DNA of 64,000 bases. It comes from Arthrobacter sp. NicSoilB4. GTDB lineage: Bacteria; Actinomycetota; Actinomycetes; Actinomycetales; Micrococcaceae. The DNA lies in NCBI RefSeq assembly GCF_019977335.1, contig NZ_AP024653.1, positions 2,232,001-2,296,000 of the forward strand, read 5' to 3'. The position numbers were made by a program, and so were the translations under genes. Below, piece after piece: positions 18,761 through 29,558 of this stretch; within the stretch, counting starts at the first letter, position 1, and each line of letters starts with the position of its first letter. Below the pieces are notes generated by a model. It saw only the letters and a program-made list of their open reading frames with translations, was not told where the DNA came from and searched no databases.

Positions 18761-19411
18761 ATGGTCATTGTTTCCGGCCCTCCACCGACCGGCCCGCCCC
18801 CGTCTGGCACGATACATGCTCACTCGGTCCCGCCTCGCCCGGCGCCGCTTGAGCTCTACTCCCCCGGGGCGCTTTTCACCTGGCCCGAGCTGCAGGCCAT
18901 GGCGTCCGACGGCGTGCTGACGCAGCTTTACCAGCGCGGCTACCTGCCCCCGGGCAGCCGGGCCACTCCTCAGCTCCGGGCCCGCGCCGCGGCCATCCTC
19001 ATCCGTCCGGCTGTCCGGCAACGGGTCGTTGCAGGACGGATGACCGCTGCGTGGATCTACGGCTGCACGGCAGAGCCGGACCGGCTCGCCCTGCTCGTGG
19101 ACGCCAACCGGCGGATTTCCAGCCTCAGGTCCACGCGGGGCTGCACTTTTCACGAGGTGCGCCTGGGCCCGTTCGACGTCGTGAGCCTGGGCGGACTGAT
19201 GGTCTCCAGCCCGCTGCGGACCTCAGTGGACATCGCCCTGCACGTGGACGCAGAGCGGGCCGTCCCTGCGTTGCGGGCGTTCCTGGGCCGGCCCGAGCTG
19301 GGCGTGCGGCTGCGGCTGCTCAGGCTCGCCGTGGAGGCCACGCCGAGGGTGCCGCACATGAGGGCGGCCCTGGCGAAGCTCGAACTCCTCCGGGCCGGGC
19401 CGGCCCCCTAG
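18761..19411 (+). CDS. AbiEi-like type IV antitoxin-family protein (orphan)
   Basis: A 216-residue protein in the pattern of the AbiEi antitoxin C-terminal family: a short helix-turn-helix-like N-terminal part (WPELQAMASDGVLTQLYQRGYLPPG), then a conserved alpha/beta core (VVAGRMTAAWIYGC, VRLGPFDVVSLGGLMVSSPLRTSVDIALHV). No AbiEii nucleotidyltransferase toxin lies next to it, so it may be a free-standing regulator. The ATG at 18761 is selected; an in-frame TTG at 18734 is possible. Convergent with rel. Confidence 0.65.
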   Translation: MVIVSGPPPTGPPPSGTIHAHSVPPRPAPLELYSPGALFTWPELQAMASDGVLTQLYQRGYLPPGSRATPQLRARAAAILIRPAVRQRVVAGRMTAAWIYGCTAEPDRLALLVDANRRISSLRSTRGCTFHEVRLGPFDVVSLGGLMVSSPLRTSVDIALHVDAERAVPALRAFLGRPELGVRLRLLRLAVEATPRVPHMRAALAKLELLRAGPAP

Positions 19412-19452
19412 GCCTCCACACCCATCAGCGGCCCTGAACGTCGATGGTGCGC

Positions 19453-21846
19453 TTAGCTGCGCCGCCGGTTGCCGGTGGTGCGGTAGACGTCGAAGACGCC
19501 GTCAATCCGGCGGACGGCGCTCAGCACATGGCTCAGGTACTTGGGATCGCCCATCTCGAAGGCGAACTTGGAGATCGCCACCCGGTCCGTGGACGTGTGC
19601 ACGCTGGCCGCCAGGATGTTGACGTGATTCTCGGACAGGATCCGCGTCACATCCGAAAGCAGGGACTTGCGGTCGAGCGCTTCGACCTGGATTTCGACGA
19701 GGAAAACGCTCGACTGCGTGGGTGCCCAGTCGACCTCAACGATCCGGTCCGGCTGCTCCAGCAGTCCGCTGACGTTCGTGCAGTCCGTCCGGTGCACGGA
19801 GACGCCGGAGCCCCGGGTGACGAAGCCCAGGATCGGGTCAGGAGGTACCGGGGTGCAGCAGCGGGCGAGTTTCACCCAGACGTCGTCCACACCCCGCACC
19901 ACAACGCCGGAATCGGAATACCGGGCCTTGGTGACCTGGGTGGGGATGGATACCTCGGTGAGGTCGTCCTCGGGGGTGTCGTTGCCGCCCAGGCTCTCCA
20001 CCAGGCGTTCCATAACGGACTGGGCGGAGGTGTGCCCGTCGCCCACACCGGCGTAGAGGCCGGAGATGTCGACGTATTTGAAGTCCTCGGCCACCGCGGC
20101 GAGGGCGTCATGCGTCATGAGGCGCTGCAGCGGGAGGTTCTGCTTGCGCATCGCCTTCGTCAGCAGCTCCTTGCCGCGGTCGATCGACTCCTCGCGGCGT
20201 TCCTTGCTGAACCACTGCCTGATCTTGTTGCGGGCACGGGCGCTCTTGACGAAGTGCTGCCAGTCCTGGCTGGGCCCGGCGCCTTCGGCCTTGGAGGTGA
20301 AGATCTCCACCCAGTCGCCGTGGTTGAGTTCGCTGTTGAGCGGGACCAGTTTGCCGTTGACGCGGGCACCGATGGTCCGGTGGCCCACCTCCGTGTGGAC
20401 GGCATAGGCGAAGTCCACGGGAGTGGAACCGGCGGGCAGTGCCATGACCTCGCCCTTGGGCGTGAACACGAACACTTCCCGGGCGTTGATTTCAAAGCGC
20501 AGCGAGTCGAGGAACTCCCCCGGGTCCGACGTTTCCTGCTGCCAGTCCACGAGGGACCGGAGCCACCCCATGTCGCCGTCGCGCGGGCTGCCCGGGCCGG
20601 CGGCCGTGCGGTTCGGCTGGTCCTTGTACTTCCAGTGCGCGGCGACGCCGTATTCGGCGCGGCGGTGCATCTCATGGGTGCGGATCTGGATCTCGACGGG
20701 CTTGCCGCCCGGGCCGATCACCGTGGTGTGCAGCGACTGGTACATGTTGAACTTGGGCATCGCGATGTAGTCCTTGAACCGCCCCGGGAGGGGGTTCCAG
20801 CGCGAGTGCATCGCGCCCAGGGCCGCGTAACAGTCCCGGACGGAATCAACCAGTACCCGGACGCCCATCAGGTCGTTGATGTCGTCGAAGTCCTTATCCC
20901 GGACAATCATCTTCTGGTAGATCGAGTAGTAATGCTTCGGCCGGCCAGTGATGGTGGCCTTGATCTTGGCCTCGCGCAGGTCCTCGGTGATCTGGTTGCG
21001 GATGACGGAGAGGTTCTTTTCGCGTTCGGGGGTCCGGTCCCCCACCATGCGCACGATTTCCTCGTAGACCTTCGGGTACAGGGCCGCGAAGGAAAGGTCT
21101 TCCAGCTCCCATTTGATCGTGTTCATGCCGAGCCGGTGCGCCAGCGGGGCGAAGATTTCGAGCGTCTCCCGCGCCTTGCGCGCCGAGGACTCGGCCGAGA
21201 CGAAACGCCAGGTCCTGGCGTTGTGCAGCCGGTCGGCAAGTTTGATCATCAGGACGCGGATGTCCTTGGCCATGGCCACGACCATCTTGCGGACGGTTTC
21301 AGATTGCGCTGCCTCGCCGAAACTGACCTTGTCCAGCTTGGTGACGCCGTCCACCAGCATGGCGACTTCCGGCCCGAACTCGGCCTTCAGGTCATCCAGG
21401 GTGTAGGAGGTGTCCTCAACGGTGTCGTGCAGGAGCGCCGCTGCCAGCGTGGTTCCGCTGAGACCGAGCTCGGCCAGGATGGTGGCCACCGCCACCGGAT
21501 GCGTGATGTAGGGGTCACCGCTCTTGCGCTTCTGGCCGCGGTGGCAGCGCTCCGCCACAACGAAGGCGCGCTGGATGAGGTCGAAGTCCTCTTTCGGGTT
21601 GTTGGCCCGCACGGTCCGCAGCAGCGGCTCAAGGATGGGGGAATACGCGGGGGCGCCGCGGCCGGTCAGGCGGGCGAGCCGGGAACGCGTGCGCTCACGC
21701 CGGCCAGGAAACGTGGGGCGTGCACCCGAGCTGTCCACAGGCACCGGCGGGTCGGCGCGTCCGGGAGCCACCACACCAGTCTGCGAACCCTGGCCTGGAG
21801 CCTTGGCCACCGGTGCTGAAGGCACCGGCGTCGAACGTTCTTCCAA
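19453..21846 (-). CDS. relA: Bifunctional (p)ppGpp synthetase/hydrolase
   Basis: A 797-residue Rel/SpoT homologue. After a Pro-rich 60-residue tail, the HD hydrolase domain carries HDTVED (residues 140-145) and ITHP. The synthetase domain has [15 protein letters not shown], with the RxKD motif seen in bifunctional enzymes, and [15 protein letters not shown] ([14 protein letters not shown]), zinc-finger-like and ACT regions follow ([23 protein letters not shown]). It makes and degrades the alarmone in response to starvation. The gene ends at 19453 facing the AbiEi-like gene and lies upstream of secF in the same direction, separated by a strong hairpin. The ATG at 21846 is the longest reasonable start. 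Confidence 0.97.
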   Translation of the reverse strand: MEERSTPVPSAPVAKAPGQGSQTGVVAPGRADPPVPVDSSGARPTFPGRRERTRSRLARLTGRGAPAYSPILEPLLRTVRANNPKEDFDLIQRAFVVAERCHRGQKRKSGDPYITHPVAVATILAELGLSGTTLAAALLHDTVEDTSYTLDDLKAEFGPEVAMLVDGVTKLDKVSFGEAAQSETVRKMVVAMAKDIRVLMIKLADRLHNARTWRFVSAESSARKARETLEIFAPLAHRLGMNTIKWELEDLSFAALYPKVYEEIVRMVGDRTPEREKNLSVIRNQITEDLREAKIKATITGRPKHYYSIYQKMIVRDKDFDDINDLMGVRVLVDSVRDCYAALGAMHSRWNPLPGRFKDYIAMPKFNMYQSLHTTVIGPGGKPVEIQIRTHEMHRRAEYGVAAHWKYKDQPNRTAAGPGSPRDGDMGWLRSLVDWQQETSDPGEFLDSLRFEINAREVFVFTPKGEVMALPAGSTPVDFAYAVHTEVGHRTIGARVNGKLVPLNSELNHGDWVEIFTSKAEGAGPSQDWQHFVKSARARNKIRQWFSKERREESIDRGKELLTKAMRKQNLPLQRLMTHDALAAVAEDFKYVDISGLYAGVGDGHTSAQSVMERLVESLGGNDTPEDDLTEVSIPTQVTKARYSDSGVVVRGVDDVWVKLARCCTPVPPDPILGFVTRGSGVSVHRTDCTNVSGLLEQPDRIVEVDWAPTQSSVFLVEIQVEALDRKSLLSDVTRILSENHVNILAASVHTSTDRVAISKFAFEMGDPKYLSHVLSAVRRIDGVFDVYRTTGNRRRS

Positions 21847-21925
21847 TGGAGCACCTCTCCGAACCCGTTAATTCTTCCAGTGTATTCCCGCAGCAGGATA
21901 CTTCGATAACCGGCGGCGATACGGC

Positions 21926-21968
21926 GACGGGCCGGAGAAACGTCACGCATGACGTTCTCCGGCCCGTC
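21926..21968 (-). terminator. Hairpin terminator between secF and relA
   Basis: Near-perfect inverted repeat of about 19 bp (GACGGGCCGGAGAAACGTCA and TGACGTTCTCCGGCCCGTC, one bulged A) with a CGCA loop. It lies 50 bases past the secF stop codon and ahead of relA, so the two operons are transcriptionally separated. Confidence 0.85.
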
Positions 21969-22020
21969 AGAACCGCGGGACCACAGCCCGGCGGTGGCCG
22001 GTCCGGCAGGATTGCTGCGG

Positions 22021-23043
22021 CTAGGCCTTGGCGGGCTCCGCCGGGGAGTCGGCCTTCGCGGCAGCCTGGGCGCGGCGATGAGCCACACGCTCGGCCTGCT
22101 TGACCAGCTCCGGTTCTCCCTGGCGCAGCCAGGCGTAGAGCGGCGCAGCGATGAAGATCGTGGCCGCCGTGCCGATCAGGATGCCGACAAACAGGGCCAG
22201 CGAGAGGTCCCGCAGCGTTCCGGCACCCAGCAGACCGGCGCCAATGAACAGGATGGCGCCGACCGGGAGGATGGCCACCATCATGGTGTTGATGGAACGG
22301 ACCAGCGTCTGGTTCACTGCCAGGTTGACTTCCTCGGCGAAGGTCCGCCGCGTGGAGGCCTGCAGGTCCGCTGTGTTCTCGCGGATCTTGTCGAAGACCA
22401 CCACGGTGTCATACAGCGAGTAGCTCAGCACGGTCAGGAAGCCGATAATCGCCGAGGGCGTGACTTCAAAGTCGCTCAGGGCGTAGACACCGGCGGTGAT
22501 GAACATGGTCACCAGCATGCCGACGATCGCCGAGAGCGACATCTTCCAGGTCCGGAAGTACAGCGCCATCAGCACGGCGGCGAGTCCGACGAAGATCGCC
22601 AGGCCCAGCAGGGCCTGCTTGGTGACGTCGGCGCCCCAGGTCGGGCCGATGAAGGTGGAGGTCACCTCGTTGTCCGTCACCCCGTAAGCGTCGGTGAGGC
22701 CCGCCTTGATCTGGAGCGTTTCGTCTTCCGTGAGCTTGTCCGTCTGGATCCGCATCGTGTTGCCTGCGACGTTGGCCACCCGCGGGACGCTGCCGGCGAC
22801 AACATCCTCGACGGCCTTCTCACCGATGGACGCATCCGTGGTCTTCACGTTGGAGACGGTGAATTCCGAACCGCCACGGAATTCGATGCCGAGGTTGAAG
22901 CCGCCCTTGACGACGGGAAGCAGGATCGAGAGCGCCACCAGGACGGCCGCGATCAGGAACCAGATTTTCTTGGATCCGACGAAGTCGTACGAGCGCTTAC
23001 CCGTGTAGAGCTCGTTACCGAAATTGGCGAAGCTGGTGGCCAT
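22021..23043 (-). CDS. secF: Protein translocase subunit SecF
   Basis: A 340-residue six-helix RND-like membrane protein. It has a first transmembrane helix (KKIWFLIAAVLVALSILLP), a periplasmic loop starting GIEFRGGSEFTV, and five C-terminal helices including YSLYDTVVVFDKIREN, a SecF signature. With SecD it uses the proton gradient to pull preproteins out. The secD stop codon TAA is immediately followed by the secF ATG, so translation is coupled. The tail is Ala/Lys-rich. Confidence 0.97.
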   Translation of the reverse strand: MATSFANFGNELYTGKRSYDFVGSKKIWFLIAAVLVALSILLPVVKGGFNLGIEFRGGSEFTVSNVKTTDASIGEKAVEDVVAGSVPRVANVAGNTMRIQTDKLTEDETLQIKAGLTDAYGVTDNEVTSTFIGPTWGADVTKQALLGLAIFVGLAAVLMALYFRTWKMSLSAIVGMLVTMFITAGVYALSDFEVTPSAIIGFLTVLSYSLYDTVVVFDKIRENTADLQASTRRTFAEEVNLAVNQTLVRSINTMMVAILPVGAILFIGAGLLGAGTLRDLSLALFVGILIGTAATIFIAAPLYAWLRQGEPELVKQAERVAHRRAQAAAKADSPAEPAKA

Positions 23044-24810
23044 TTAGTTGCCCTCCTTGGACGAGCTCTTGGAGGAACCAGCAAGCTGTTCCTGCCGTTC
23101 GGCGAGACGTCGTTCTGCAATGGTCATCCGGCGTTCGGCCTCAGCCGCGGCGCCGGTGTTCTTGGCGCGGAGCGCGGCAACCTGGGCCGGCTTGTCCGCA
23201 GGGGTGCGGAACCGGCCCGCGCCCCGGTACAGGGGGACAGCGCCGAGACTCTTCGGGTCCAGCCCGGAGAGCGGGTGGCCTTCACCGAAGAACTTGGTGC
23301 GGGCCAGCAGCTGCAGGGTCGGGTGGGTGAACATAAAGACGACCAGCAGGTCGGCGAGGGCGGTCAGGCCGAGGGTGAACGCGAAGCCGCGGACGTTGCC
23401 CACTGCCACGAAGTACAGGACGACGGCGGCCAGCAGGTTGACTGCCTTGGACGCCAGGACCGTGCGCTTTGCCCGCTTCCAGCCGTTCTCGACTGCCGAG
23501 ACGAGGCCGCGGCCTTCACGGAGCTCATCGCGGATTCGTTCGAAGTAGACGATGAACGAGTCCGCGGTCTGGCCGATGGCCACGATGATGCCCGCGACGC
23601 CGGCGAGGGAAAGCCGGTAGTTCTCGGTCCAGCCGAGGATGTCGATGGCCAAGAACGTGAGGGCACCTGCGACCACGAGGGAGGCGACGGTGACGAGACC
23701 CAGTGCCCGGTACTGGAACAGGGAGTAGACCACCACCAGCAGCAGGCCGATCAGGCCGGCGAGCAGGCCCATGCGGAGCTGCTCACCACCGAGGGTGGCG
23801 GAAATCTGCTGGTCGCTCTGGATCTCGAAGCTGATCGGCAGTGCGCCGAAGCGCAGCTGGTCGGAGAGTGCCTTCGCGGACTGCTCGGTGAATCCGCCGG
23901 TGATCTGCGGGCGGCCATCGGTGATGACTGCCTGGGAGCGCGGGGCGGAGATGACCTGGTCGTCCAGGACAATGGCGAACTGGGACCTCGGATCAGAACC
24001 GGTCTCGCCGCCGGCTTCGGCGTAGAACTTGTTCAGCCGTTCGGTGACCGTCTTGAACTTGGCCGTGCCTTCGTCGTTGAACTGGATGTTCACAGCCCAC
24101 TCGTTGGTCACGGCACCCTGGGCACCGCGCTGCAGCTGGAAGGTTGAGCCCGAGATGTTCGATCCCTTGACCTCAACCGGGCCGAGGATGTACTTGATCG
24201 CGGGCCGGCCCTCGGAAGCAGGTTCGCAGGTGACCAGCGGCTGCGCCGGGTCTGAGCGTTCCAGCTTGTCCTGCGACGGGTTGTCACAGTCGAGCGCCTC
24301 GAACTTCTTGTAGAGCTCGGGGGTTATCCAGTTCACGTCGCTGCCGTTGGCGGGCTCCGCGGTGGGCTTGGGCAGCTGGTCCTCCGGAGTCCGTGACTCC
24401 GCGGGGACTGCCGCGCCGGGACCGGCCTGCAGCACAGGCCGGAAGTTCATGTCGGCGGAAGCCTGGATCAGCGCGCGGGTTTCCTTTGACGGGGTGCCGG
24501 GAAGGCTGACCACGACGTTGCGTCCGGACTGCGTGCTGATTTCAGCTTCCGCGACGCCGGAGCCATCCACGCGCTGGCGGATGATCGCCACGGCCTGGTT
24601 GAGCTGTTCTTCGGTGATGTCCGAGCCGCCCTCAACCTTGGGCGCCAGGATCATCTGGGTGCCGCCTTCAAGGTCCAGGGCAAGCTTGGGAGCCCAGCTC
24701 GCCTGGCCGGCCATGTTGCCGCCTGCCAGGACAGCGGTCATGACGGCGAGGATAACGCCGAGCCAGACCAGCACCCTGAGGGCTGTGTTTTTGGGGCCAG
24801 TTCGTGCCAT
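23044..24810 (-). CDS. secD: Protein translocase subunit SecD
   Basis: A 588-residue SecD. Signatures are LDLEGGTQMILAP after the first transmembrane helix, IIRQRVDGSGVAEAEIS, the large periplasmic head, and the C-terminal six-helix part with GQTADSFIVYFERIRDELREG. Its cytoplasmic C-terminal tail of about 70 residues is long and Arg/Glu-rich. It forms the SecDF unit with the adjacent secF; yajC lies just upstream on the same strand. Confidence 0.97.
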   Translation of the reverse strand: MARTGPKNTALRVLVWLGVILAVMTAVLAGGNMAGQASWAPKLALDLEGGTQMILAPKVEGGSDITEEQLNQAVAIIRQRVDGSGVAEAEISTQSGRNVVVSLPGTPSKETRALIQASADMNFRPVLQAGPGAAVPAESRTPEDQLPKPTAEPANGSDVNWITPELYKKFEALDCDNPSQDKLERSDPAQPLVTCEPASEGRPAIKYILGPVEVKGSNISGSTFQLQRGAQGAVTNEWAVNIQFNDEGTAKFKTVTERLNKFYAEAGGETGSDPRSQFAIVLDDQVISAPRSQAVITDGRPQITGGFTEQSAKALSDQLRFGALPISFEIQSDQQISATLGGEQLRMGLLAGLIGLLLVVVYSLFQYRALGLVTVASLVVAGALTFLAIDILGWTENYRLSLAGVAGIIVAIGQTADSFIVYFERIRDELREGRGLVSAVENGWKRAKRTVLASKAVNLLAAVVLYFVAVGNVRGFAFTLGLTALADLLVVFMFTHPTLQLLARTKFFGEGHPLSGLDPKSLGAVPLYRGAGRFRTPADKPAQVAALRAKNTGAAAEAERRMTIAERRLAERQEQLAGSSKSSSKEGN

Positions 24811-24916
24811 TGTCGATCTTTCTAGTATTTACGGAGGAACCGCCGGTGCGAACCTAGGAGGCCGCTCCGGCGGTTGCCCGCAACCGTTGCTTCGCGGGAT
24901 TGCTCAAACAGGCAGA

Positions 24917-25381
24917 CTAGCTGTCTTTCTTGCCTTCGTCGTTGAGGCGGCGCAGGGTTTCTTCCGGCGTCTCGTCGCGCGGGGCATCGTTGACCGTTGC
25001 GGCGCTATCGGCCTTGTCGGCGGTCAGCGAGGAGGCGTCGTTCGGGACGACCGTGGGCTCCTCAGCAGCGACAACCGGCTCGACGATCTTGGTGACGGCC
25101 TGGCGGTGCACGGTGGCGGTGTTGCCCGGGGAGAGTTCCAGCAGGACCTTGTTCTCTTCATCGTCGATCTCGACGATCCGTCCGTACAGGCCAAAGCTGG
25201 TCATGACCTCGACGCCCGGGGCAAACTTCGACTGGAGCTGCGCCTGCTGCTGCTGGGTCTTCTTGTTGCGGCGGAACATCATGAAGACGAAGACGCCGAG
25301 CATGGCGAACAGCAGGATGGTCATGATGTCGATGCCGCCGCCGGCCTGCGGCTGGGTCTGGGCAGAGATAAGTCCGAACAC
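24917..25381 (-). CDS. yajC: Preprotein translocase subunit YajC
   Basis: A 154-residue YajC: a single transmembrane helix (IMTILLFAMLGVFVFMMF) followed by RRNKKTQQQQAQLQSKF and the conserved PGVEVMTSFGLYGRIVEID barrel, then an Asp/Glu-rich acidic tail. It associates with SecDF. The GTG at 25381 (VFGLISAQ) with weak GGAAC is preferred; the frame is open to 25462 and no other start clearly wins, so the exact N-terminus is uncertain. First gene of the yajC-secD-secF operon. Confidence 0.9.
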   Translation of the reverse strand: MFGLISAQTQPQAGGGIDIMTILLFAMLGVFVFMMFRRNKKTQQQQAQLQSKFAPGVEVMTSFGLYGRIVEIDDEENKVLLELSPGNTATVHRQAVTKIVEPVVAAEEPTVVPNDASSLTADKADSAATVNDAPRDETPEETLRRLNDEGKKDS

Positions 25382-25563
25382 AGGGATAGTTCCGTTCTGT
25401 ACTTGCGTAGCTGATTTTACAGCAACGTCCGCTTCGCTTCGGGCTGGCCGGCAGCGAACCATGCCAAGCCGGCGGCGGCCAGGTGGCGGCCGCGCACAGA
25501 AACAAAGACCCGAACGTGCCGAGCGTCATACCAGTCTAGAGGCAAAAACGTTCCGGTGCGGTG

Positions 25564-26676
25564 CTATTGACTATTACGGATCCATTCCGGATCCGCGCCA
25601 TGGCCCAGCCCGCCGTCGGTCTCCGGCCCGTCGTCCCCGGCCTGGAAGAGCTCCAGGGGGTCCTGCGCGAACACTCCCGGCGGCACGGCGAAGCCGAGGT
25701 GCGTCCAGGCGGGGGCGAGGGCAATCCTCCCCCGCGGGGTCCGGCCCAGCAGCCCCTCCCGGACGAGGTACGGCTCGGCGACTGTCTCCACGGTCTCGGT
25801 TTCTTCGCCGACGGCGATCGCCAGGGTGGACAGCCCCACGGGTCCGCCGCCGAATTTCGTGATGAGGGCTTCAAGGACGGCGCGGTCCAGCCGGTCCAGG
25901 CCGCGCTTGTCGACCTCATACATGTCCAGCGCCGCGGAGGCCGCGCGGGCATCGATCTGCTCGATCCCGTGCACCAGCGCCCAGTCGCGGACCCGGCGCA
26001 GCAGACGGTTGGCGATGCGGGGTGTGCCACGGGATCGTCCTGCGATTTCGCTGAACCCGGCCGAGTTGACCTTGAGGTCCAGGAGCCCGGCGGAGCGCCG
26101 CAGCACGAGTTCCAGTTCGGCGACCGAGTAGAACTCGAGGTGGCCGGTGAAGCCGAAGCGGTCCCGGAGGGGCCCGGGCAGCAGGCCTGCGCGGGTCGTG
26201 GCGCCGACCAGGGTGAACGGCGGAAGTTCCAGCGGGATGGCAGTGGCGCCGGCGCCCTTGCCGACGACGATGTCGACCCTGAAGTCTTCCATCGCCATGT
26301 AGAGCATTTCCTCGGCCGGCCGGGACATCCGGTGGATCTCGTCGAGGAAGAGGACTTCGCCTTCGGACAGTGAGGACAGGATGGCGGCCAGATCCCCGGC
26401 GTGCTGGATGGCGGGCCCGCTGCTGATCCGCAGCGGGGCGTTCATCTCGGCGGCAATGATCATGGACAGTGTCGTTTTGCCCAGTCCCGGCGGCCCGGAG
26501 AGCAGGACGTGGTCGGCGCTGCGGCCGCGCATGCGGGAGGCCTCCAGGACGAGGGAAAGCTGCTTGCGGACCCGGTGCTGGCCCACGAAGTCGTGCAGGT
26601 TCTTGGGCCGGAGTGCGGCTTCGATGACCCGCTCCTCCGGCTCCTCTCCCCCGCCAACCAGGGACGGCTCAGCCAC
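25564..26676 (-). CDS. ruvB: Holliday junction helicase RuvB
   Basis: A 370-residue AAA+ motor of the RuvAB branch-migration complex. Walker A is GPPGLGKTT, Walker B FLDEIHR, and [19 protein letters not shown] contains sensor 1 and the arginine-finger region. The C-terminal winged helix ([23 protein letters not shown]) is present. The start overlaps the ruvA stop by eight bases, giving a tight ruvC-ruvA-ruvB operon. Confidence 0.98.
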   Translation of the reverse strand: MAEPSLVGGGEEPEERVIEAALRPKNLHDFVGQHRVRKQLSLVLEASRMRGRSADHVLLSGPPGLGKTTLSMIIAAEMNAPLRISSGPAIQHAGDLAAILSSLSEGEVLFLDEIHRMSRPAEEMLYMAMEDFRVDIVVGKGAGATAIPLELPPFTLVGATTRAGLLPGPLRDRFGFTGHLEFYSVAELELVLRRSAGLLDLKVNSAGFSEIAGRSRGTPRIANRLLRRVRDWALVHGIEQIDARAASAALDMYEVDKRGLDRLDRAVLEALITKFGGGPVGLSTLAIAVGEETETVETVAEPYLVREGLLGRTPRGRIALAPAWTHLGFAVPPGVFAQDPLELFQAGDDGPETDGGLGHGADPEWIRNSQ

Positions 26677-27316
26677 GGGCGCCTACCCTGTTCCCGGCGC
26701 GGGCACCGTCCTGGCCCAGCCAGCGGAGGGTGGCCCGCAGGATCTCGGCCACGTTGCCGTTCTCGGCCAGTTCGGGGGAATCCGCCAGGGACTTGTCGAT
26801 GCTGGACGTGGCGTCCTTCTCGGACCAGCCGAGGCTTGTCATGGCAGCAACGACCTGCGGCTTCCAGAGCGCTTCGGCAGATGCTGCCGGAGCCGCTGCG
26901 CCGGCGGCCGTGCCGTGCGGCACCAGCTTGCCGGCCAGTTCCAGCACGATCCGCCCGGCGACTTTGGGGCCGATGCCCGGGACCTTGGTGAAGGCCTTGC
27001 CGTCGCCGGAGTGGGCGGCGACACGGATCGCTTCGGGCTCGTGCACGGCGAGGACCGCCAACGCGAGCCGGGGTCCGACGCCGCTGACGCTGAGCAGGAC
27101 ATCGAAGACCTCGCGTTCGTCGTCGCTGCCGAAACCGAACAGGGTGAGGGAGTCCTCGCGCACGATCAGCGAGGTGAAGAGCTTCCCCTCCTCGCCGACG
27201 CGGAGCCGGCCGAGGGTCTGGGGTGTCGCGTTCACGCTCATGCCGGCGCCGTTGAGGTCGATCACGGCGGAGGACAGGCCGACGTGCGCTACGGTTCCGC
27301 GGAGAAAACTGATCAA
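26669..27316 (-). CDS. ruvA: Holliday junction protein RuvA
   Basis: A 215-residue RuvA tetramer subunit. Domain I begins [12 protein letters not shown]; the helix-hairpin-helix motifs [13 protein letters not shown] and [16 protein letters not shown] form domain II, and a flexible linker leads to domain III ([14 protein letters not shown]), which binds RuvB. It clamps the four-way junction. Lies between ruvC and ruvB. Confidence 0.97.
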   Translation of the reverse strand: MISFLRGTVAHVGLSSAVIDLNGAGMSVNATPQTLGRLRVGEEGKLFTSLIVREDSLTLFGFGSDDEREVFDVLLSVSGVGPRLALAVLAVHEPEAIRVAAHSGDGKAFTKVPGIGPKVAGRIVLELAGKLVPHGTAAGAAAPAASAEALWKPQVVAAMTSLGWSEKDATSSIDKSLADSPELAENGNVAEILRATLRWLGQDGARAGNRVGARG

Positions 27317-27421
27317 AGCCGGGCTCCTGAAAATTCAGCTGAAAGTAGAACCGGGAGAACCCGGCTATCCGAACATATCTACGAATACCCTACCAAGTGA
27401 TACTGCGTCGGAGCCGGACAT

Positions 27422-28009
27422 TCAGCGCGCACGGCGCGCTTTGGCCTCCGCGTCGGCCCAGGCGCGCTGGGCCGGGGTCAGCGACTGGCTGCCCGGTCCC
27501 GTCGTGACTGCGCCGCTATTGGAAGTCCCGCTGCCGGACCGCCAGGCATGGGTGATTGCCAGCGCCAGGGCGTCCGCGGCGTCGGCGGGGCGCGGCGGGG
27601 CGTCCAGCCGGAGGATCTTGGTCACCAGTTTGGTGACGGCGTCCTTGTTGGACGTTCCGCTGCCGGTCACGGCGGCCTTGACCTCCGACGGCGTGTGCAG
27701 GGCCACCGGGATGCCGCGCCGTGCGGCGGCGGCGATCACAACGCCGGAAGCCTGGGCGACGCCCATCACCGTGCTGACGTTGAGCTGGGAGAAGACGCGT
27801 TCGACGGCCAGGACGTGCGGTTCGTATTTGTCCAGCCACTCATCGATGGAGGTGGCGATGACCAGCAGGCGCTGGTCCAGGCTCTCCTCCGGGGACGTTC
27901 CGACGACGCCGAACGCCACCATGGTGGCGCGGCGGTTCTTCTCGACGTCCACGACGCCGATCCCGCAGCGGGTAAGGCCCGGATCGACGCCGAGGACGCG
28001 AAGGGTCAC
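27422..28009 (-). CDS. ruvC: Holliday junction resolvase RuvC
   Basis: A 195-residue RuvC nuclease with the RNase-H fold. The acidic catalytic set is visible: Asp9 in [10 protein letters not shown], the Glu in [11 protein letters not shown], and the Asp pair in [12 protein letters not shown]. The GTG at 28009 overlaps the yebC TGA by four bases (GTGA), which fixes the start and shows translational coupling. The C-terminal 30 residues are an Ala/Arg/Gly-rich extension beyond the usual length. Confidence 0.97.
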   Translation of the reverse strand: MTLRVLGVDPGLTRCGIGVVDVEKNRRATMVAFGVVGTSPEESLDQRLLVIATSIDEWLDKYEPHVLAVERVFSQLNVSTVMGVAQASGVVIAAAARRGIPVALHTPSEVKAAVTGSGTSNKDAVTKLVTKILRLDAPPRPADAADALALAITHAWRSGSGTSNSGAVTTGPGSQSLTPAQRAWADAEAKARRAR

Positions 28010-28761
28010 TCCGCTTCCAGTGCGGCCTGCACTTCGTCGCTGAGGTCGGCGTTGCTGTAGACGTTCTGGACGTCGTCGAGTTCTTCGAGGGCGTCGACGA
28101 GCTTCATGAACTTCTTGGCGGCGTCGAGATCCAGCGGCACCTGCATGGAGGGCACGAACTCGGCCTCGTCGGTGTCGTACTCCATGCCGGCTTCCTTGAG
28201 CGCATCGCGGATGGCCTGCAGGTCGGTCGGTTCGGAGTGGATCTCGAAGCTGTCGCCGTTGTCCTTGACTTCTTCGGCGCCGGCGTCGAGGACGGCCATC
28301 AGGACGTCGTCCTCGCTCAGGCCGTTCTTTGGCAGCGAGACAACGCCCTTGCGGGAGAAGAGGTAGCTGACCGAACCGGGATCGGCGATAGTGCCGCCGT
28401 TGCGGGAGATGGCCAGACGCACTTCGGAGGCCGCACGGTTCTTGTTGTCCGTCAGGCATTCGATCAGCAGCGCCGAGCCCTGCGGTCCGCGGCACTCGTA
28501 CATGATCTCGGTGTAGTCCACGACCTCGCCGGTGAGGCCGGCGCCGCGCTTGATGGCGCGGTCGATGTTGTCAGCGGGGACCGAGGTCTTCTTGGCCTTC
28601 GTGACGGCGAGTTCCAGGCTCGGGTTGCCGGCAAGGTCCGGGCCGCCCATGCGTGCGGCGACTTCGATGTTCTTGATCAGCTTGGCGAACGACTTGGCCC
28701 GACGGCTATCGAGGATGGCCTTCTTGTGCTTGGTCGTCGCCCATTTGGAGTGGCCTGACAT
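28006..28761 (-). CDS. YebC/PmpR-family protein (TACO1-like)
   Basis: A 251-residue YebC-family protein, associated with transcriptional regulation or translation of proline-rich sequences. The conserved beginning [19 protein letters not shown] and the [13 protein letters not shown] segment ([10 protein letters not shown]) are typical, as is the C-terminal NVYSNADL. It is immediately upstream of ruvC, the common actinobacterial order yebC-ruvC-ruvA-ruvB. Confidence 0.95.
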   Translation of the reverse strand: MSGHSKWATTKHKKAILDSRRAKSFAKLIKNIEVAARMGGPDLAGNPSLELAVTKAKKTSVPADNIDRAIKRGAGLTGEVVDYTEIMYECRGPQGSALLIECLTDNKNRAASEVRLAISRNGGTIADPGSVSYLFSRKGVVSLPKNGLSEDDVLMAVLDAGAEEVKDNGDSFEIHSEPTDLQAIRDALKEAGMEYDTDEAEFVPSMQVPLDLDAAKKFMKLVDALEELDDVQNVYSNADLSDEVQAALEAE

Positions 28762-28764
28762 GCT

Positions 28765-29466
28765 TTACGCTTCTCCTCTGATCATTCGAATAAACAATTC
28801 ATGCACGCGCTTCTCCCCCGTCACTTCCGGGTGGAAGGAGGTGGCCAGCAGCTTGCCGGAACGCACAGCAACAATTCTAGCCGTCCCGGCCAGCGCCTCG
28901 GGGTGGGACGCCCTGGAGGGTTCCACTTCGGCGAGGACTTCGACGCCGTCGCCGACGCGTTCCACCCATGGTCCGCGGATGAAGACCGCGTGGACGGGAG
29001 CCACGCCGTTTTCGGTGGCGCTGAAGTCGAGGCCCTTGAAGTCCAGGTCCGTCTCGAAGGATTCGCGCTGCCGGCCGAAGGCGTTCCGGCGCACTGTGAT
29101 GTCGAGCCCGCCGAATGTCTGCTGCGGGTTGCCGGCAAGGTCCTTCGCGGGGTCAGTGATCTCATCCGCGAGGAGGATCATCCCGGCGCAGGAGCCGTAG
29201 ACCGGCAGTCCTTCCCGGATGCGCCGGCGCAGCGGGTCGCTAAGTCCGAAAGCCCGGGACAGCTTGTCAATGGTGGTCGATTCGCCGCCGGGAATGATGA
29301 GCCCGTCGAGGCCGTCGAGTTCGGCCGGCCGGCGGACGCCGATGCCCGTGGCACCGGCAGCTTCCACCGCGTGCAGGTGTTCGCGGAAGTCGCCCTGGAG
29401 AGCCAGGACGCCGATCCGCAGCCCTGATCCCACGCGGGAGGAAGGCACAGAAGAGGGGTTGGTCAT
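28765..29466 (-). CDS. pdxT: Pyridoxal 5'-phosphate synthase glutaminase subunit PdxT
   Basis: A 233-residue class I glutaminase that feeds ammonia to PdxS in PLP synthesis. Signatures are [19 protein letters not shown], the nucleophile Cys93 in YGSCAGMI, and the His-Glu pair in FHPEV. The ATG at 29466 is preferred; the frame opens 22 codons earlier. Its partner pdxS is about 9 kb away in this window rather than adjacent. It lies three bases upstream of yebC, so they form one operon. Confidence 0.96.
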   Translation of the reverse strand: MTNPSSVPSSRVGSGLRIGVLALQGDFREHLHAVEAAGATGIGVRRPAELDGLDGLIIPGGESTTIDKLSRAFGLSDPLRRRIREGLPVYGSCAGMILLADEITDPAKDLAGNPQQTFGGLDITVRRNAFGRQRESFETDLDFKGLDFSATENGVAPVHAVFIRGPWVERVGDGVEVLAEVEPSRASHPEALAGTARIVAVRSGKLLATSFHPEVTGEKRVHELFIRMIRGEA

Positions 29467-29558
29467 CCGAACAGCATAGTGCTCGCCGCCGCGCACCGGG
29501 GCATGCGTCGCCGCTTCCCGGCGGGCTTCCATGCCGCCGCTGGGATATATTACAAAGC

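Noticed and set aside
21829..21844. A TCGAACGTTC sequence at the relA start as a LexA box
   Set aside because: The half-sites are adjacent without the required four-base spacer, and it lies within coding sequence.
21949..24147. A 732-codon plus-strand frame opposite secF and secD
   Set aside because: Antisense shadow with Gly/Asp/Arg-rich composition; SecD and SecF are unmistakable on the minus strand.
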